NCBI GenBank assembly: GCA_050250795.1
Contig: JBFWNZ010000019.1
Location: forward strand, 1 to 21,709
Direction of reading: 5' to 3'
Length of the DNA stretch: 21,709 nt
DNA from: JBFWNZ01 sp050250795
GTDB lineage: Bacteria > Pseudomonadota > Alphaproteobacteria > UBA8366
Shown here: piece by piece, positions 8,152 to 17,960 of the stretch
Layout of the letters: each line of letters opens with the position of its first letter
Position numbering within the stretch: the first letter of the stretch is position 1
The notes under the pieces: generated by a model
What the model was told of the DNA's origin: nothing
The model's database searches: none
The model's input: only the letters and a program-made list of their open reading frames with translations
Made by a program: the position numbers and the translations under genes

Positions 8152-9033
8152 TCATGCCAAGCCATCGCGCCGAAAGCACCGTCTGAATCGCCGCCAAAGC
8201 GTTCGGACGCAATGTGCCGCAGAAAGGCTCTGCTCGAAACGCGCATCCAGAACAGCACGCAGCGATTCGATCTCCGCAAGCGTGAAAACAGCGGATAGTT
8301 CTTTGTGCTTCGCGAGGATTCGCGGCCGGATCGCGGCATGAGCCGCGTTCCGGCGGGATTGCGTCGCGCGCTCTGCCGGAACGCGGAAGGTCGAGGTCGC
8401 GTCGGGAAGGGCGACGAAATCGCCGGCGGCGCTGTAACGCAGCCAGAGATCCCAATCCTCTAGATAAGGCAGCGACTCGTCGAACCCGCCCAAGGATTCG
8501 TAAACGGATCGCCGGAACAACACGGATTGGATGGGAAGATCGTTCTCGATCCACAGGCGCCCGCGCTCGAACGGCGCGGCACCGACGATTCGGACCGGTC
8601 TGTCCCGCGGCGGATACAGGCCTTGGACGAGCCCCTCTGTCAGCACCATCCGCGATGCCGCAAAGGCGGCAGGCGCCGGCGGGCTGGCATCCAGAGCCTC
8701 CGCCAGTGTCCCCACATGACCGGCATCGAGCCGGTCGTCCTCGTCGAGGAACCCCAGATAATCGCCCGATGCCGCCGCCAGCCCCGCATTTCCCGCTGCC
8801 GAGCGCCCGCATCGCGGCACCGGCAAATAGCGAATCAGGCCAGGCGCCGAACGGTCCAACTCGGCAACCAGTTCCTCGGAGCGACGCCCCCCGTCCTCCA
8901 CGACCAGAATTTCGAGCGGGCGGTGCACCTGGGCGATCGCGCTGCGAATCGCATCGGCCAGATAGGCCCGCCGCTCGCCCAATGTGCGGACGATGAGGGA
9001 AACCCGCAGCGCACCCTTACGCTGCGTCTGCAT
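8152..9033 (-). CDS. family 2 glycosyltransferase
   Basis: A 293-residue cytoplasmic GT-A enzyme and first gene of the minus-strand operon. The N-terminal strand 'RVSLIVRTLGERRAYL' and 'EILVVEDGG' (~41-49) bind the nucleotide. 'RCGRSAAGNAGLAAASGDYLGFLDEDD' spans residues ~74-100, with the metal-binding DxD equivalent at 97-100. 'LPYLEDWDLWLRYS' carries the ED motif expected for the catalytic base. No membrane segments are present, so it would act on a lipid-linked or nascent glycan at the inner face of the membrane. The ATG at 9033 has AAGG seven bases upstream. The donor sugar is not identifiable; the GDP-heptose derivative made by the divergent operon is the natural guess. Confidence 0.88.
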   Translation of the reverse strand: MQTQRKGALRVSLIVRTLGERRAYLADAIRSAIAQVHRPLEILVVEDGGRRSEELVAELDRSAPGLIRYLPVPRCGRSAAGNAGLAAASGDYLGFLDEDDRLDAGHVGTLAEALDASPPAPAAFAASRMVLTEGLVQGLYPPRDRPVRIVGAAPFERGRLWIENDLPIQSVLFRRSVYESLGGFDESLPYLEDWDLWLRYSAAGDFVALPDATSTFRVPAERATQSRRNAAHAAIRPRILAKHKELSAVFTLAEIESLRAVLDARFEQSLSAAHCVRTLWRRFRRCFRRDGLA

Positions 9034-9062
9034 TGCGCAGCCTTGAATCTGTCATGAGCGTT

Positions 9063-9090
9063 TGTATCGCGCCCGCACCGCAGCCCGCAA
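9063..9090 (-). promoter_or_regulatory. candidate sigma-70 promoter for the glycosyltransferase operon
   Basis: Read on the minus strand, TTGCGG (9090-9085) and GATACA (9068-9063) are separated by 16 bases and lie 30 bases before the ATG at 9033. The match to consensus is moderate, so it is offered only as the best candidate. Confidence 0.3.
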
Positions 9091-9107
9091 CGGCAGCGCA
9101 ATGGCAT

Positions 9108-9135
9108 TTGACTCCGCATCGGCCTGGGCTATAGG
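9108..9135 (+). promoter_or_regulatory. candidate sigma-70 promoter for the E1/heptose operon
   Basis: TTGACT (9108-9113) and TATAGG (9130-9135) are separated by 16 bases. Transcription would begin near 9142, leaving a leader of about 90 bases before the ATG at 9232. This is the strongest -35/-10 pair in the divergent region, and it faces the six-gene operon. Confidence 0.5.
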
Positions 9136-9231
9136 TAGCAGGACCCTGCCAGTGACGTCCCGCTTCAGGCTGCCTTTTGGGTTACGGAGCGGTCCGATCG
9201 GCCATGTCGGATTGTCGCATCGGAAACGCGC

Positions 9232-10170
9232 ATGACCTCTGCCGCCCAGTTTTTCAAAGCGATCTACAGAATCCGGAGAACCGAGGAAGAGATCATCCGT
9301 CTCTACCCGACGGACAAGATCAAGAGCCCGGTCCACCTTTCCATCGGCCAGGAGTTCGTTTCGGTCGGTGTGTGCGAGGCCCTTCGGCCCGACGACATCG
9401 TCTTCGCGACCTATCGCAGCCACGCGGCCTATCTCGCGAAGGGCGGCGACATCAACGGCATGTGGGCCGAGCTCTACGGCAAGCGCGACGGCTGCGCGCG
9501 CGGCAAGGCGGGCTCGATGCATCTGGTGAACATCCCCGTGGGCATGATGGGCGCCTCCGCCATCGTCGGCACCACGGTGCCGCAGTCCATCGGCTATGCC
9601 TGGGCACTGAAGCAGCAGGGCGGCGGACGCATCGTCGTCAGCTTCTTCGGCGAGGGCGCTCTCGATGAAGGCGCCATGCATGAGAGCTTCAATTTCGCGG
9701 CCTTGAAGAAGCTGCCGATCCTGTTCGTCTGCGAGAACAACCAGTACGCGATCTACAGCCACATCACCGAGCGGATGCCGGAAGCCAATATCTGCGAACG
9801 GCTGAGCGCCTATCGCATTCCCGCCCGGCGAATCGAAACCGGGGCGACCCAGGATTTGTTCGCCGCCGTGACCGATGCCGTCGGCCGCATTCGTGCCGGC
9901 GACGGGCCGCAATTCCTTGAAGTCGACACCTATCGCTGGCGCGACCATGTCGGGCCGGGCGAGGATTTCTATCACCCGGGCCGCTCGGACGGGACGCTGG
10001 AGGCGTGGCGGGCGAAGGACGAGGTCGAGCGTCTCGGCGCCCAGCTTCCGGCCGGCGAACGGGCACGCATCGAAAACGAGGTCGAGACGGAACTCGCCGC
10101 GGCCATCGCCTTTGCCGAAGCAAGCGAGTACCCGGAGGACAGCGAGTTGTACGACCATGTCTTCGCCTGA
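9232..10170 (+). CDS. thiamine-diphosphate dehydrogenase E1 component, alpha subunit
   Basis: A 312-residue alpha subunit of the pyruvate/acetoin dehydrogenase E1 type. The ThDP motif runs from Gly140 to Asn169-Asn170: 'GEGALDEGAMHESF' then 'CENNQYA', with the usual 26-residue spacing. The motif reads GEG where most relatives have GDG, so the Asp that ligates Mg is a Glu. Other family marks are 'YRSHAAYLAKGG' (His64) and 'YRWRDHVGPGED' near the C-terminus. It is the first gene of the operon and its stop overlaps the beta-subunit start by 14 bases. No E2 or E3 gene is present, so decarboxylation followed by transfer to a sugar rather than to lipoate is likely. A weak GGAA ribosome site precedes ATG 9232. 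Confidence 0.88.
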   Translation: MTSAAQFFKAIYRIRRTEEEIIRLYPTDKIKSPVHLSIGQEFVSVGVCEALRPDDIVFATYRSHAAYLAKGGDINGMWAELYGKRDGCARGKAGSMHLVNIPVGMMGASAIVGTTVPQSIGYAWALKQQGGGRIVVSFFGEGALDEGAMHESFNFAALKKLPILFVCENNQYAIYSHITERMPEANICERLSAYRIPARRIETGATQDLFAAVTDAVGRIRAGDGPQFLEVDTYRWRDHVGPGEDFYHPGRSDGTLEAWRAKDEVERLGAQLPAGERARIENEVETELAAAIAFAEASEYPEDSELYDHVFA

Positions 10171-11218
10171 CGGTCAGGCCCTCATCTCCTACGCGGACGC
10201 GCTGTACCAGGCGACGTTCCAGGAGATGGAACGCGATCCTTCGGTCTTCGTCTACGGCCTGGGCGTCGACGACGCCAAGGGCATGTACGGCACCACCAAG
10301 GACCTGCACCGCGATTTCGGCGCCGACCGGAATTTCGACACCCCCCTGTCCGAGGATGCGCTGACCGGCATGGGAATCGGCGCCGCCATGGCGGGCATGC
10401 GGCCGATCCATGTGCATCAGCGTTTCGACTTCCTGCTGCTGTGCATGAACCAGCTCGTGAACATCGCCGCAAAGGCGCATTACATGTTTGCCGGCTCGGT
10501 GCGCGTGCCCATGGTGGTGCGCTCGATCATCGGCCGGAGCTGGGGCCAGGGCGCGCAGCACTCCCAGGCGCTGCACAACTATTTCATGCATGTTCCCGGC
10601 ATGAAGGTCGTCGCGCCGACCACACCCTACGATGCCAAGGGCTGCATGATCGCCGCGATCCGCGACGACAATCCGGTGATCTTCATGGAACACCGGATGC
10701 TGTACGGCAACACGGGCTACGTACCGGCCGCACCCTACGAAGTCCTGCCCGGGAAAAGCCGCGTGCTGACCCAGGGCGACGACGTCACCATCGTCGCCAT
10801 CAGCCATATGGTCGTCGAGGCGTTGCGCGCGCATGCGCACCTTGAGGCGCGCGGCATCCAGGCCGAGGTGATCGACCCCGTCTGGCTGGCGCCGCTGGAC
10901 ATGGACACCATCGTCGCCAGCGTGCGCCGGACGGGCCGCCTGCTGGTGGTGGACAATGCATGGACCCATTGCGGCGCCAGTGCGGAAATCATCGCCGCGG
11001 TTGCCGAGCGGATGCAGGGCGAGAAGGCCGTGAAGCTGGCCCGCATGGGTTTCGCGCCGGTTCCGTGCCCGACCACCAAACCGCTGGAAAACCTGTTCTA
11101 TCCGAACGGACGGACGATTGCCGCACGCGCCTATGACATGCTTCACAGCGCGCCGCAGGGCTGGCTGCCGGACGGCGAGGAAGCGCGCGAGATCGCGGAA
11201 TTCAAGGGACCCTTCTAA
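10157..11218 (+). CDS. thiamine-diphosphate dehydrogenase E1 component, beta subunit
   Basis: A 353-residue beta subunit, partner of the preceding alpha subunit in an alpha2-beta2 enzyme. 'NFDTPLSEDALTGMGIGAAMAG' contains Glu66, the residue that activates the ThDP aminopyrimidine. 'SWGQGAQHSQALHNYFMHVPGMKVVAP' is the conserved active-site and interface segment, and a transketolase C-terminal domain follows from about residue 205 ('VTIVAISHMVVEAL'). The ATG at 10157 lies inside the last codons of the alpha gene; longer frames upstream would be encoded wholly within that gene. Length is slightly above the usual ~325 because of a C-terminal tail. Both active-site halves look intact, so an active enzyme is expected. 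Confidence 0.88.
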   Translation: MSSPDGQALISYADALYQATFQEMERDPSVFVYGLGVDDAKGMYGTTKDLHRDFGADRNFDTPLSEDALTGMGIGAAMAGMRPIHVHQRFDFLLLCMNQLVNIAAKAHYMFAGSVRVPMVVRSIIGRSWGQGAQHSQALHNYFMHVPGMKVVAPTTPYDAKGCMIAAIRDDNPVIFMEHRMLYGNTGYVPAAPYEVLPGKSRVLTQGDDVTIVAISHMVVEALRAHAHLEARGIQAEVIDPVWLAPLDMDTIVASVRRTGRLLVVDNAWTHCGASAEIIAAVAERMQGEKAVKLARMGFAPVPCPTTKPLENLFYPNGRTIAARAYDMLHSAPQGWLPDGEEAREIAEFKGPF

Positions 11219-11244
11219 GCAGCGTCGAGGGCGAGCGACACACC

Positions 11245-12531
11245 ATGGCAGGCAATCCGCAGCTTCTGGCCGAGATCAAGGCCAAGATCGACGCCTATTG
11301 CGACGGCGCGCACGATTTCGCCTTCGATCCGGCCAAGCCCGTCGTGCGGCTGCATGAGCCGACCTTCAGCGCGCCGGAGATCAATGCCGCGCTCGACGTC
11401 ATGCTCAGCACCTTCGTCACGCAGGGCGCGAAGGTCCGCGCCTTCGAGGATCAGTTCGCAGAGTATATGGGCGCGCGTTACGGCGTGATGTCGAATTCCG
11501 GCTCGTCCGCCAACCTGCTCGCGGTTGCGGCCATCGCCAATCCCGACGCGCCGCGTGCGCTGAAGCGCGGCGACGAGGTGATCGTGCCCGCCCTGTCCTG
11601 GTCGACCACGGTCTGGCCGATCATCCAGATGGGCCTGATCCCGGTGATCGTGGATATCGACCCGGTTACGCTCAACATCGACCCGAACGCGATCGAGGCT
11701 GCCATCGGCCCGCGGACCCGCGGACTGATGCCCGTGCATGTCTACGGCAATCCCTGCGACATGGACGCGCTGCTCGACATCTGCAAGCGGCACGACCTCG
11801 TCCTGGTCGAGGATTGCTGCGAGGCGCTGGGCGCCAGCTACGACGGAAAGGCGGTCGGCACCATCGGCGATGTCGGCACCTACAGCTTCTACTTCTCGCA
11901 CCACATCTGCACCTTCGAGGGCGGCATCACGGTCAGCAACCTGTCCGAGATGGACGATCTGATGCGCATTCTGCGGGCCCATGGCTGGGTCCGTGAGGTC
12001 CGCGAAAAGGACGCTTATACGAGCCAGTATCCCGAAATCGACCCGCGCTTCCTGTTCGTCAATCTCGGCTACAACCTGCGGGCCATGGAGATTCAGGGCG
12101 CGATGGGCGCCGTGCAGTTGCCGAAGCTGCGCGAGTATGTGGATGTCCGGCGCGAGAACGCCGCCTATTGGCAGGAAGCATTCGCCCCCTTCGACAAGCT
12201 GGTTGCCGTCCAGCATGAGACGCCCAAGGGGCACCACTCCTGGTTCGGCTTCCCGATGATCCTGCGTGAGCAGGCGCCCTTCGAGGCGCGCGAGTTGCGC
12301 GACCACCTGGAGGCCGCAAACATCGAGACTCGCCCGATCATCTGCGGCAACATCGCAAGACAACCGGCCCTCAAGAAATACGAGCACCGGGTGGATGGCG
12401 ATCTCGCCCATGCTTCGGCGGTCATGGATCGCGGCGTGGCCTTCGGCAACCATCAGGCCGTGAACGCCGAGGCGCGCGACTATGTCCGCGGCAAGGTCGT
12501 GGAATTCCTGGAGCGGTTCGGCAACTGGTAA
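11245..12531 (+). CDS. DegT-fold PLP/PMP enzyme with Lys-to-His active site, probable sugar 3-dehydratase
   Basis: A 428-residue aspartate-aminotransferase-fold protein of the DegT/DnrJ/StrS group. 'MSNSGSSANLLAV' (~82-94) and 'VEDCCEALGASY' with Asp190, which pairs with the cofactor ring nitrogen, are present. Where aminotransferases have 'SFxxxK' with the PLP Lys, this protein reads 'SFYFSHHICTFEGG'; His219 (or His220) replaces Lys. That change marks ColD (GDP-4-keto-6-deoxymannose 3-dehydratase) and E1/RfbH (CDP-sugar 3-dehydrase). Residues 226-278 contain no Cys, so the [2Fe-2S] site of E1/RfbH is missing and the ColD mechanism fits better. It follows the E1 beta gene by 26 bases. Predicted reaction: removal of the C3 hydroxyl from a GDP-4-keto-6-deoxy sugar. 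Confidence 0.82.
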   Translation: MAGNPQLLAEIKAKIDAYCDGAHDFAFDPAKPVVRLHEPTFSAPEINAALDVMLSTFVTQGAKVRAFEDQFAEYMGARYGVMSNSGSSANLLAVAAIANPDAPRALKRGDEVIVPALSWSTTVWPIIQMGLIPVIVDIDPVTLNIDPNAIEAAIGPRTRGLMPVHVYGNPCDMDALLDICKRHDLVLVEDCCEALGASYDGKAVGTIGDVGTYSFYFSHHICTFEGGITVSNLSEMDDLMRILRAHGWVREVREKDAYTSQYPEIDPRFLFVNLGYNLRAMEIQGAMGAVQLPKLREYVDVRRENAAYWQEAFAPFDKLVAVQHETPKGHHSWFGFPMILREQAPFEARELRDHLEAANIETRPIICGNIARQPALKKYEHRVDGDLAHASAVMDRGVAFGNHQAVNAEARDYVRGKVVEFLERFGNW

Positions 12532-12571
12532 GCCGCCGCAGGGAACCGGGGAACAAGGGGAGACGGAAGGG

Positions 12572-13591
12572 GTGGCCAAGCCGAGAGCGCTGATCACCGG
12601 CATCACCGGCATGGTGGGCTCGCATCTGGCCGAGTACCTGATCGACCATACCGACTGGGATGTCTATGGCATGTGCCGCTGGCGCAGTCCGCTGGACAAC
12701 ATCCAGTCCCTGATCCCGCGCATCAATGCCAAGGATCGCGTGTTCCTGCTTTATGGCGAGTTGCGCGACTACCTCTCGATCCAGGAGGTGGTGAAGCAGG
12801 TGCGGCCCGACTACGTGTTCCACCTCGCCGCCCAGAGTTTCCCGCGCACCAGTTTCGATTCGCCGCTCGACACGCTGGAGACCAACATCCAGGGCACGGC
12901 GCGCGTGCTGGAAGCGCTGCGTCACCTCAAGAAGGACGCGATCACGCATATCTGCGCCTCTTCCGAGGTGTTCGGCCGCGTGCCGAAGGAGAAGCTGCCG
13001 ATCGCCGAGGACTGCACCTTCCACCCCGCCTCGCCCTACGCGATTTCCAAGGTCGGAACCGATCTGGTCGGCCGTTATTACGCCGAAGCCTATGGCATGA
13101 CGGCGATGACGACCCGCATGTTCACCCATACCGGCCCGCGGCGCGGCGACGTGTTCGCCGAATCCAGCTTCGCCAAGCAGGTGGCGATGATCGAAGCCGG
13201 GCTGATGCCGCCGGTGGTGAAGGTCGGCAACCTCGATTCGCTGCGCACCATCGCCGATGTCCGGGACGCCGTGCGCGCCTATTACATGCTGGTGACGGTC
13301 AACCCCATCGCCGGCGCCTATTACAACATCGGCGGCACATACAGCTGCACGATCCGAAGCATCCTGGAGACGCTGATCGCGCGCTCAACGCGGGCCAAGG
13401 AGATTTCGGTCGAGATCGATCCCGACCGGCTGCGTCCCATCGACGCCGACCTTCAGGTTCCCGACACGGGCAAGTTCGTCGCGCATACGGGCTGGAAGCC
13501 GGAAATCCCGTTCGAACGGACGATGCAGGATCTGCTGGACTATTGGCGCGAACGCGTTGGCCGCGAAGGCAACGCCTTCCTCGTCCGGTAG
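12572..13591 (+). CDS. NAD(P)-dependent SDR, GDP-mannose/GDP-heptose 4,6-dehydratase-like
   Basis: A 339-residue extended SDR. 'TGITGMVGSHLAEYL' holds the GxxGxxG nucleotide motif at residues 10-16. 'CASSEVFGRVP' (Ser131, Glu132) and 'SPYAISK' (Tyr156, Lys160) form the active site, the Glu being expected in 4,6-dehydratases. 'VGNLDSLRTIADVRDAVRAYYML' is the segment that marks GDP-mannose-type enzymes (Gmd, Rmd, DmhA). With HddA and HddC downstream, the natural substrate is GDP-manno-heptose, as for DmhA. I use GTG 12572, with GGGGAGA about eight bases upstream; an earlier in-frame ATG at 12482 would overlap the DegT-fold gene and add a 30-residue tail unlike the family. A reductase role (Rmd-like) cannot be excluded. 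Confidence 0.82.
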   Translation: MAKPRALITGITGMVGSHLAEYLIDHTDWDVYGMCRWRSPLDNIQSLIPRINAKDRVFLLYGELRDYLSIQEVVKQVRPDYVFHLAAQSFPRTSFDSPLDTLETNIQGTARVLEALRHLKKDAITHICASSEVFGRVPKEKLPIAEDCTFHPASPYAISKVGTDLVGRYYAEAYGMTAMTTRMFTHTGPRRGDVFAESSFAKQVAMIEAGLMPPVVKVGNLDSLRTIADVRDAVRAYYMLVTVNPIAGAYYNIGGTYSCTIRSILETLIARSTRAKEISVEIDPDRLRPIDADLQVPDTGKFVAHTGWKPEIPFERTMQDLLDYWRERVGREGNAFLVR

Positions 13592-13595
13592 CCGG

Positions 13596-14324
13596 ATGGA
13601 TGCCCTCACCGACATCGATGTCGTTATTCTGGCCGGCGGTTTCGGGACGCGCCTGCAATCGGTGCTGCCGGACCGGCAGAAGGTGGTCGCCGATATCTCG
13701 GGCCGCCCCTTCCTCGCCTTCCTGATCGAGGATTTCGCGCGCGCCGGCTGCCGGCGGGTGATTCTCGCCCTCGGCCACCGTGCCGAACAGGTGATGGACC
13801 TGCTCGCCCCATACCGGCCGGCCGGCGTCGAGATCGTTGCGTCTGTTGAGCCCGAACCGCTCGGCACCGGCGGCGCCGCGCGGCTGGCGCTCGCACAGAC
13901 CCGCAGCCGCCGCCTTCTTCTCACCAACGGCGATTCCTTCCTGCCCGTGGACCATGCGCAGCTGGTCGCAGCCCATATCGTCGCCGGCGCTGCGGCCACC
14001 CTGGTCGTCACTGCGGTGGATTCGGTCGCCCGCTACGGCGAGGTCGTCGTGGCGGAGGACGGCGCGATCCACGCGTTCCGCGAGAAGCAGGACGCCGGCG
14101 ACCGGCCGGGATTGATCAATGCAGGCCGCTATCTGATCGAACGCGAAGCCCTGGAGATATTGCCGCGGGACCGGCCCGCCTCGCTGGAACGCGACCTGTT
14201 CCCGGCCCTCTGCGGGGGCGCGCTTTACGCGTTCCAACAAGATGGACCCTTTATCGACATCGGCACGCCGGACAGCCTGCGCAGCGCGTCCCGCTATTTC
14301 GAGAGCCTGGGAGCGTCGGCATGA
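13596..14324 (+). CDS. hddC: D-glycero-D-manno-heptose 1-phosphate guanylyltransferase-like nucleotidyltransferase
   Basis: A 242-residue NTP_transferase. The signature 'ILAGGFGTRLQSVLPD' (residues 11-26) is followed by Lys29 and 'GRPFLAFLIEDFARAG', typical of HddC. 'LLTNGDSFLP' supplies the metal-binding Asp. HddC joins GMP from GTP to D-glycero-alpha-D-manno-heptose 1-phosphate. The ATG at 13596 follows the SDR stop by only 4 bases; an earlier in-frame ATG at 13557 would lie inside the SDR gene. Its stop overlaps the kinase start as ATGA. Assignment rests on the motif and on the kinase and phosphatase beside it; another sugar 1-phosphate is possible. Confidence 0.82.
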   Translation: MDALTDIDVVILAGGFGTRLQSVLPDRQKVVADISGRPFLAFLIEDFARAGCRRVILALGHRAEQVMDLLAPYRPAGVEIVASVEPEPLGTGGAARLALAQTRSRRLLLTNGDSFLPVDHAQLVAAHIVAGAAATLVVTAVDSVARYGEVVVAEDGAIHAFREKQDAGDRPGLINAGRYLIEREALEILPRDRPASLERDLFPALCGGALYAFQQDGPFIDIGTPDSLRSASRYFESLGASA

Positions 14325-15367
14325 TCATCGCGCGTACGCCCTACCGCATTTCCTTCTTCGGCGGCGGCACGGACTTTCCGGGCTATTACCGCGAGCATGG
14401 CGGGGCGGTCCTGTCCACCACGATCAACCGCTACGTCTACGCCACCTGCCGCTATCTGCCGCCGTTCTTTTCGCACAAATCCCGCGTGGTCTGGTCGAAG
14501 ATCGAGACGGTCAGCGAGCACGCCAAGCTCGACAACCCGGTCGTGCGGGCAGCCCTCGAGTTTCTCAAGATCGACCGCGGCATCGAAGTCCATTATCAAG
14601 GCGACCTGCCTGCCCGATCGGGCCTCGGCTCCAGTTCCTCGTTCACGGTCGGACTGCTGCACGCACTGCACGGCTTGCAGGGCCATCACGTCAGCAAGGA
14701 ACAACTGGCGCACCAGGCCATCCACATCGAACGCACGATGCTGGCGGAACCCGGCGGCGTGCAGGACCAGATTGCAGCCGCCTATGGCGGGTTGAGCCGC
14801 ATCGACTTCCATCGCGACGATTCCTTCGTCGTCACGCCGATGATGGTCGGCGCCCAGCGCATGCGCGACCTGGAGCAGCATATGCTGCTGTTCTATACGG
14901 GCCTGTCGCGCGATGCGTCGACCATCGAGCGCGAGAAGACGAGCCGCGTCGACAAGATTCAGAACGACCTGCGGCTGATCCAGGACATGGTCGAGGAAGG
15001 CGAGAAACTGCTGACCGGCGACGCACCATTCGATGCGTTCGGCGCCCTCCTGCACGAGGCCTGGACCGTCAAGCGCCGCCTGTCCGACAAGGTCGCCCCT
15101 TCCTTCATCGACCAGATCTACGAGAAGGCGATGCAGGCCGGTGCCAGCGGCGGCAAGCTGCTGGGGGCCGGCGGCGGCGGCTTCCTGCTGTTCATCGTCT
15201 CGCCCGACCGCCATGCCCCCGTGCTGGAAGCGCTGGAGGATTTGCTGGTCGTCCCGGTGCAGATCGACCGGCGCGGGTCGCAGATCATCTTCTACGAGCC
15301 CGAACCCCACACCCGCACCTCGCTGGTCCGCCGCGACTTCCGCGCCTTCAACCTGAACGGCGGCTGA
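14321..15367 (+). CDS. hddA: D-glycero-D-manno-heptose 7-phosphate kinase-like GHMP kinase
   Basis: A 348-residue GHMP kinase. 'IIARTPYRISFFGGGTDFPGYY' at the N-terminus is the hallmark of the HddA/fucose-kinase branch. The phosphate loop 'PARSGLGSSSSF' lies at ~97-108, and 'GGKLLGAGGGGFLLF' forms motif 3 near residue 280. HddA phosphorylates D-glycero-D-manno-heptose 7-phosphate at C1 in the alpha configuration, giving the 1,7-bisphosphate that GmhB then trims. The start overlaps the hddC stop by four bases (ATGA), so translation is coupled. It ends the operon; the convergent phosphatase stop is 3 bases away. Confidence 0.88.
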   Translation: MIIARTPYRISFFGGGTDFPGYYREHGGAVLSTTINRYVYATCRYLPPFFSHKSRVVWSKIETVSEHAKLDNPVVRAALEFLKIDRGIEVHYQGDLPARSGLGSSSSFTVGLLHALHGLQGHHVSKEQLAHQAIHIERTMLAEPGGVQDQIAAAYGGLSRIDFHRDDSFVVTPMMVGAQRMRDLEQHMLLFYTGLSRDASTIEREKTSRVDKIQNDLRLIQDMVEEGEKLLTGDAPFDAFGALLHEAWTVKRRLSDKVAPSFIDQIYEKAMQAGASGGKLLGAGGGGFLLFIVSPDRHAPVLEALEDLLVVPVQIDRRGSQIIFYEPEPHTRTSLVRRDFRAFNLNGG

Positions 15368-15370
15368 CCG

Positions 15371-15952
15371 CTAGAGCAGCCCCAGTTCGGGCAGGATTGC
15401 GCCCACCTCCGCCAGCGACGGCAGAAGCCGGACGGAAAAGCCCGGACCGCTCAAGGCAAGGCTGGCCGAGACATGATCCGGCCCATGCCCCGTGCGCACC
15501 GCGATGCCGCCCGCCAACCCCGCCGCCAGGCCGGCCTCAAGGTCGCTGGCCTTATCGCCGACGATCCAGGAACGGCCGAGATCGAGGTTCAGCACCATCG
15601 CCGCATGCCGCAGCATGCCCGGCCCGGGCTTGCGCCAGGGATGCTCCGGCCGGCAGAAGGGTGCCGCCACAGCGTCGTGATAGGCACAGGCCAGGACGGC
15701 ATCCAGCACAGCATCTTCCGCGGCCAGCAGATCGCGGATGCGCGCCTCCACCGCCGCGAATGCCGCCCAGCCGAAATACCCGCGCCCGATGCCGGACTGG
15801 TTGGTCACGACAGCGACCGGAATGCCTGCCGCATTGCAGGCCCGGACCGTTGCCGCCGCACCGGGAATCAGAACCGCATCCTCGGGGCGGGAGAGATAGT
15901 TGACCTCTTCCACCAGCACGCCGTCGCGGTCGAGGAACAAGGCAGGCCTCAT
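15371..15952 (-). CDS. gmhB: D-glycero-D-manno-heptose 1,7-bisphosphate phosphatase-like HAD hydrolase
   Basis: A 193-residue HAD phosphatase, close to the 191 of E. coli GmhB. Motif I is 'FLDRDGVLVEEVNYL', motif II 'VVTNQSGIGRGYF', motif III 'RKPGPGML' and motif IV 'GDKASDLEAG'. It would remove the 7-phosphate after HddA acts. The Cys-x-Cys of the E. coli-type zinc loop is missing: the segment reads 'CAYHDAVAAPFCRPEHPWRKP', so the metal site is altered or different. I start at ATG 15952, which matches family length; a GTG at 16045 overlaps the regulator stop as GTGA and would add 31 residues with no counterpart in the family. It is on the opposite strand from the heptose operon, behind the regulator gene. 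Confidence 0.8.
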   Translation of the reverse strand: MRPALFLDRDGVLVEEVNYLSRPEDAVLIPGAAATVRACNAAGIPVAVVTNQSGIGRGYFGWAAFAAVEARIRDLLAAEDAVLDAVLACAYHDAVAAPFCRPEHPWRKPGPGMLRHAAMVLNLDLGRSWIVGDKASDLEAGLAAGLAGGIAVRTGHGPDHVSASLALSGPGFSVRLLPSLAEVGAILPELGLL

Positions 15953-16041
15953 CCCCCCTCGGGCCGCCGGCCGCAGGATTTCGCACCACAGGCCGCAACC
16001 GTCGACCAGCGTTGCGTCCAGGCCTGCACCGGTTGCTGGCG

Positions 16042-17949
<1,908 letters not shown>

Positions 17950-17960
17950 CCCGGCATACT

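Noticed and set aside
6741..8186. A 481-codon plus-strand frame across the phosphotransferase and Nudix genes
   Set aside because: It is antisense to two genes with clear motifs and yields an Arg/His/Gln-rich translation typical of a shadow frame. The same applies to long antisense frames at 9764-11146 and 11215-12612.
9232..11218. Housekeeping pyruvate dehydrogenase E1
   Set aside because: No E2, E3 or lipoate gene is near, and the pair is transcribed with sugar-nucleotide genes.
15360..15371. GCGG/CCGC stem at the kinase/phosphatase convergence as a terminator
   Set aside because: A 4-bp stem without a T-run is expected by chance in sequence this GC-rich.
14242..15903. A 553-codon frame overlapping the kinase and phosphatase
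   Set aside because: It spans two convergent genes and gives a Pro/Arg-rich translation without domains.
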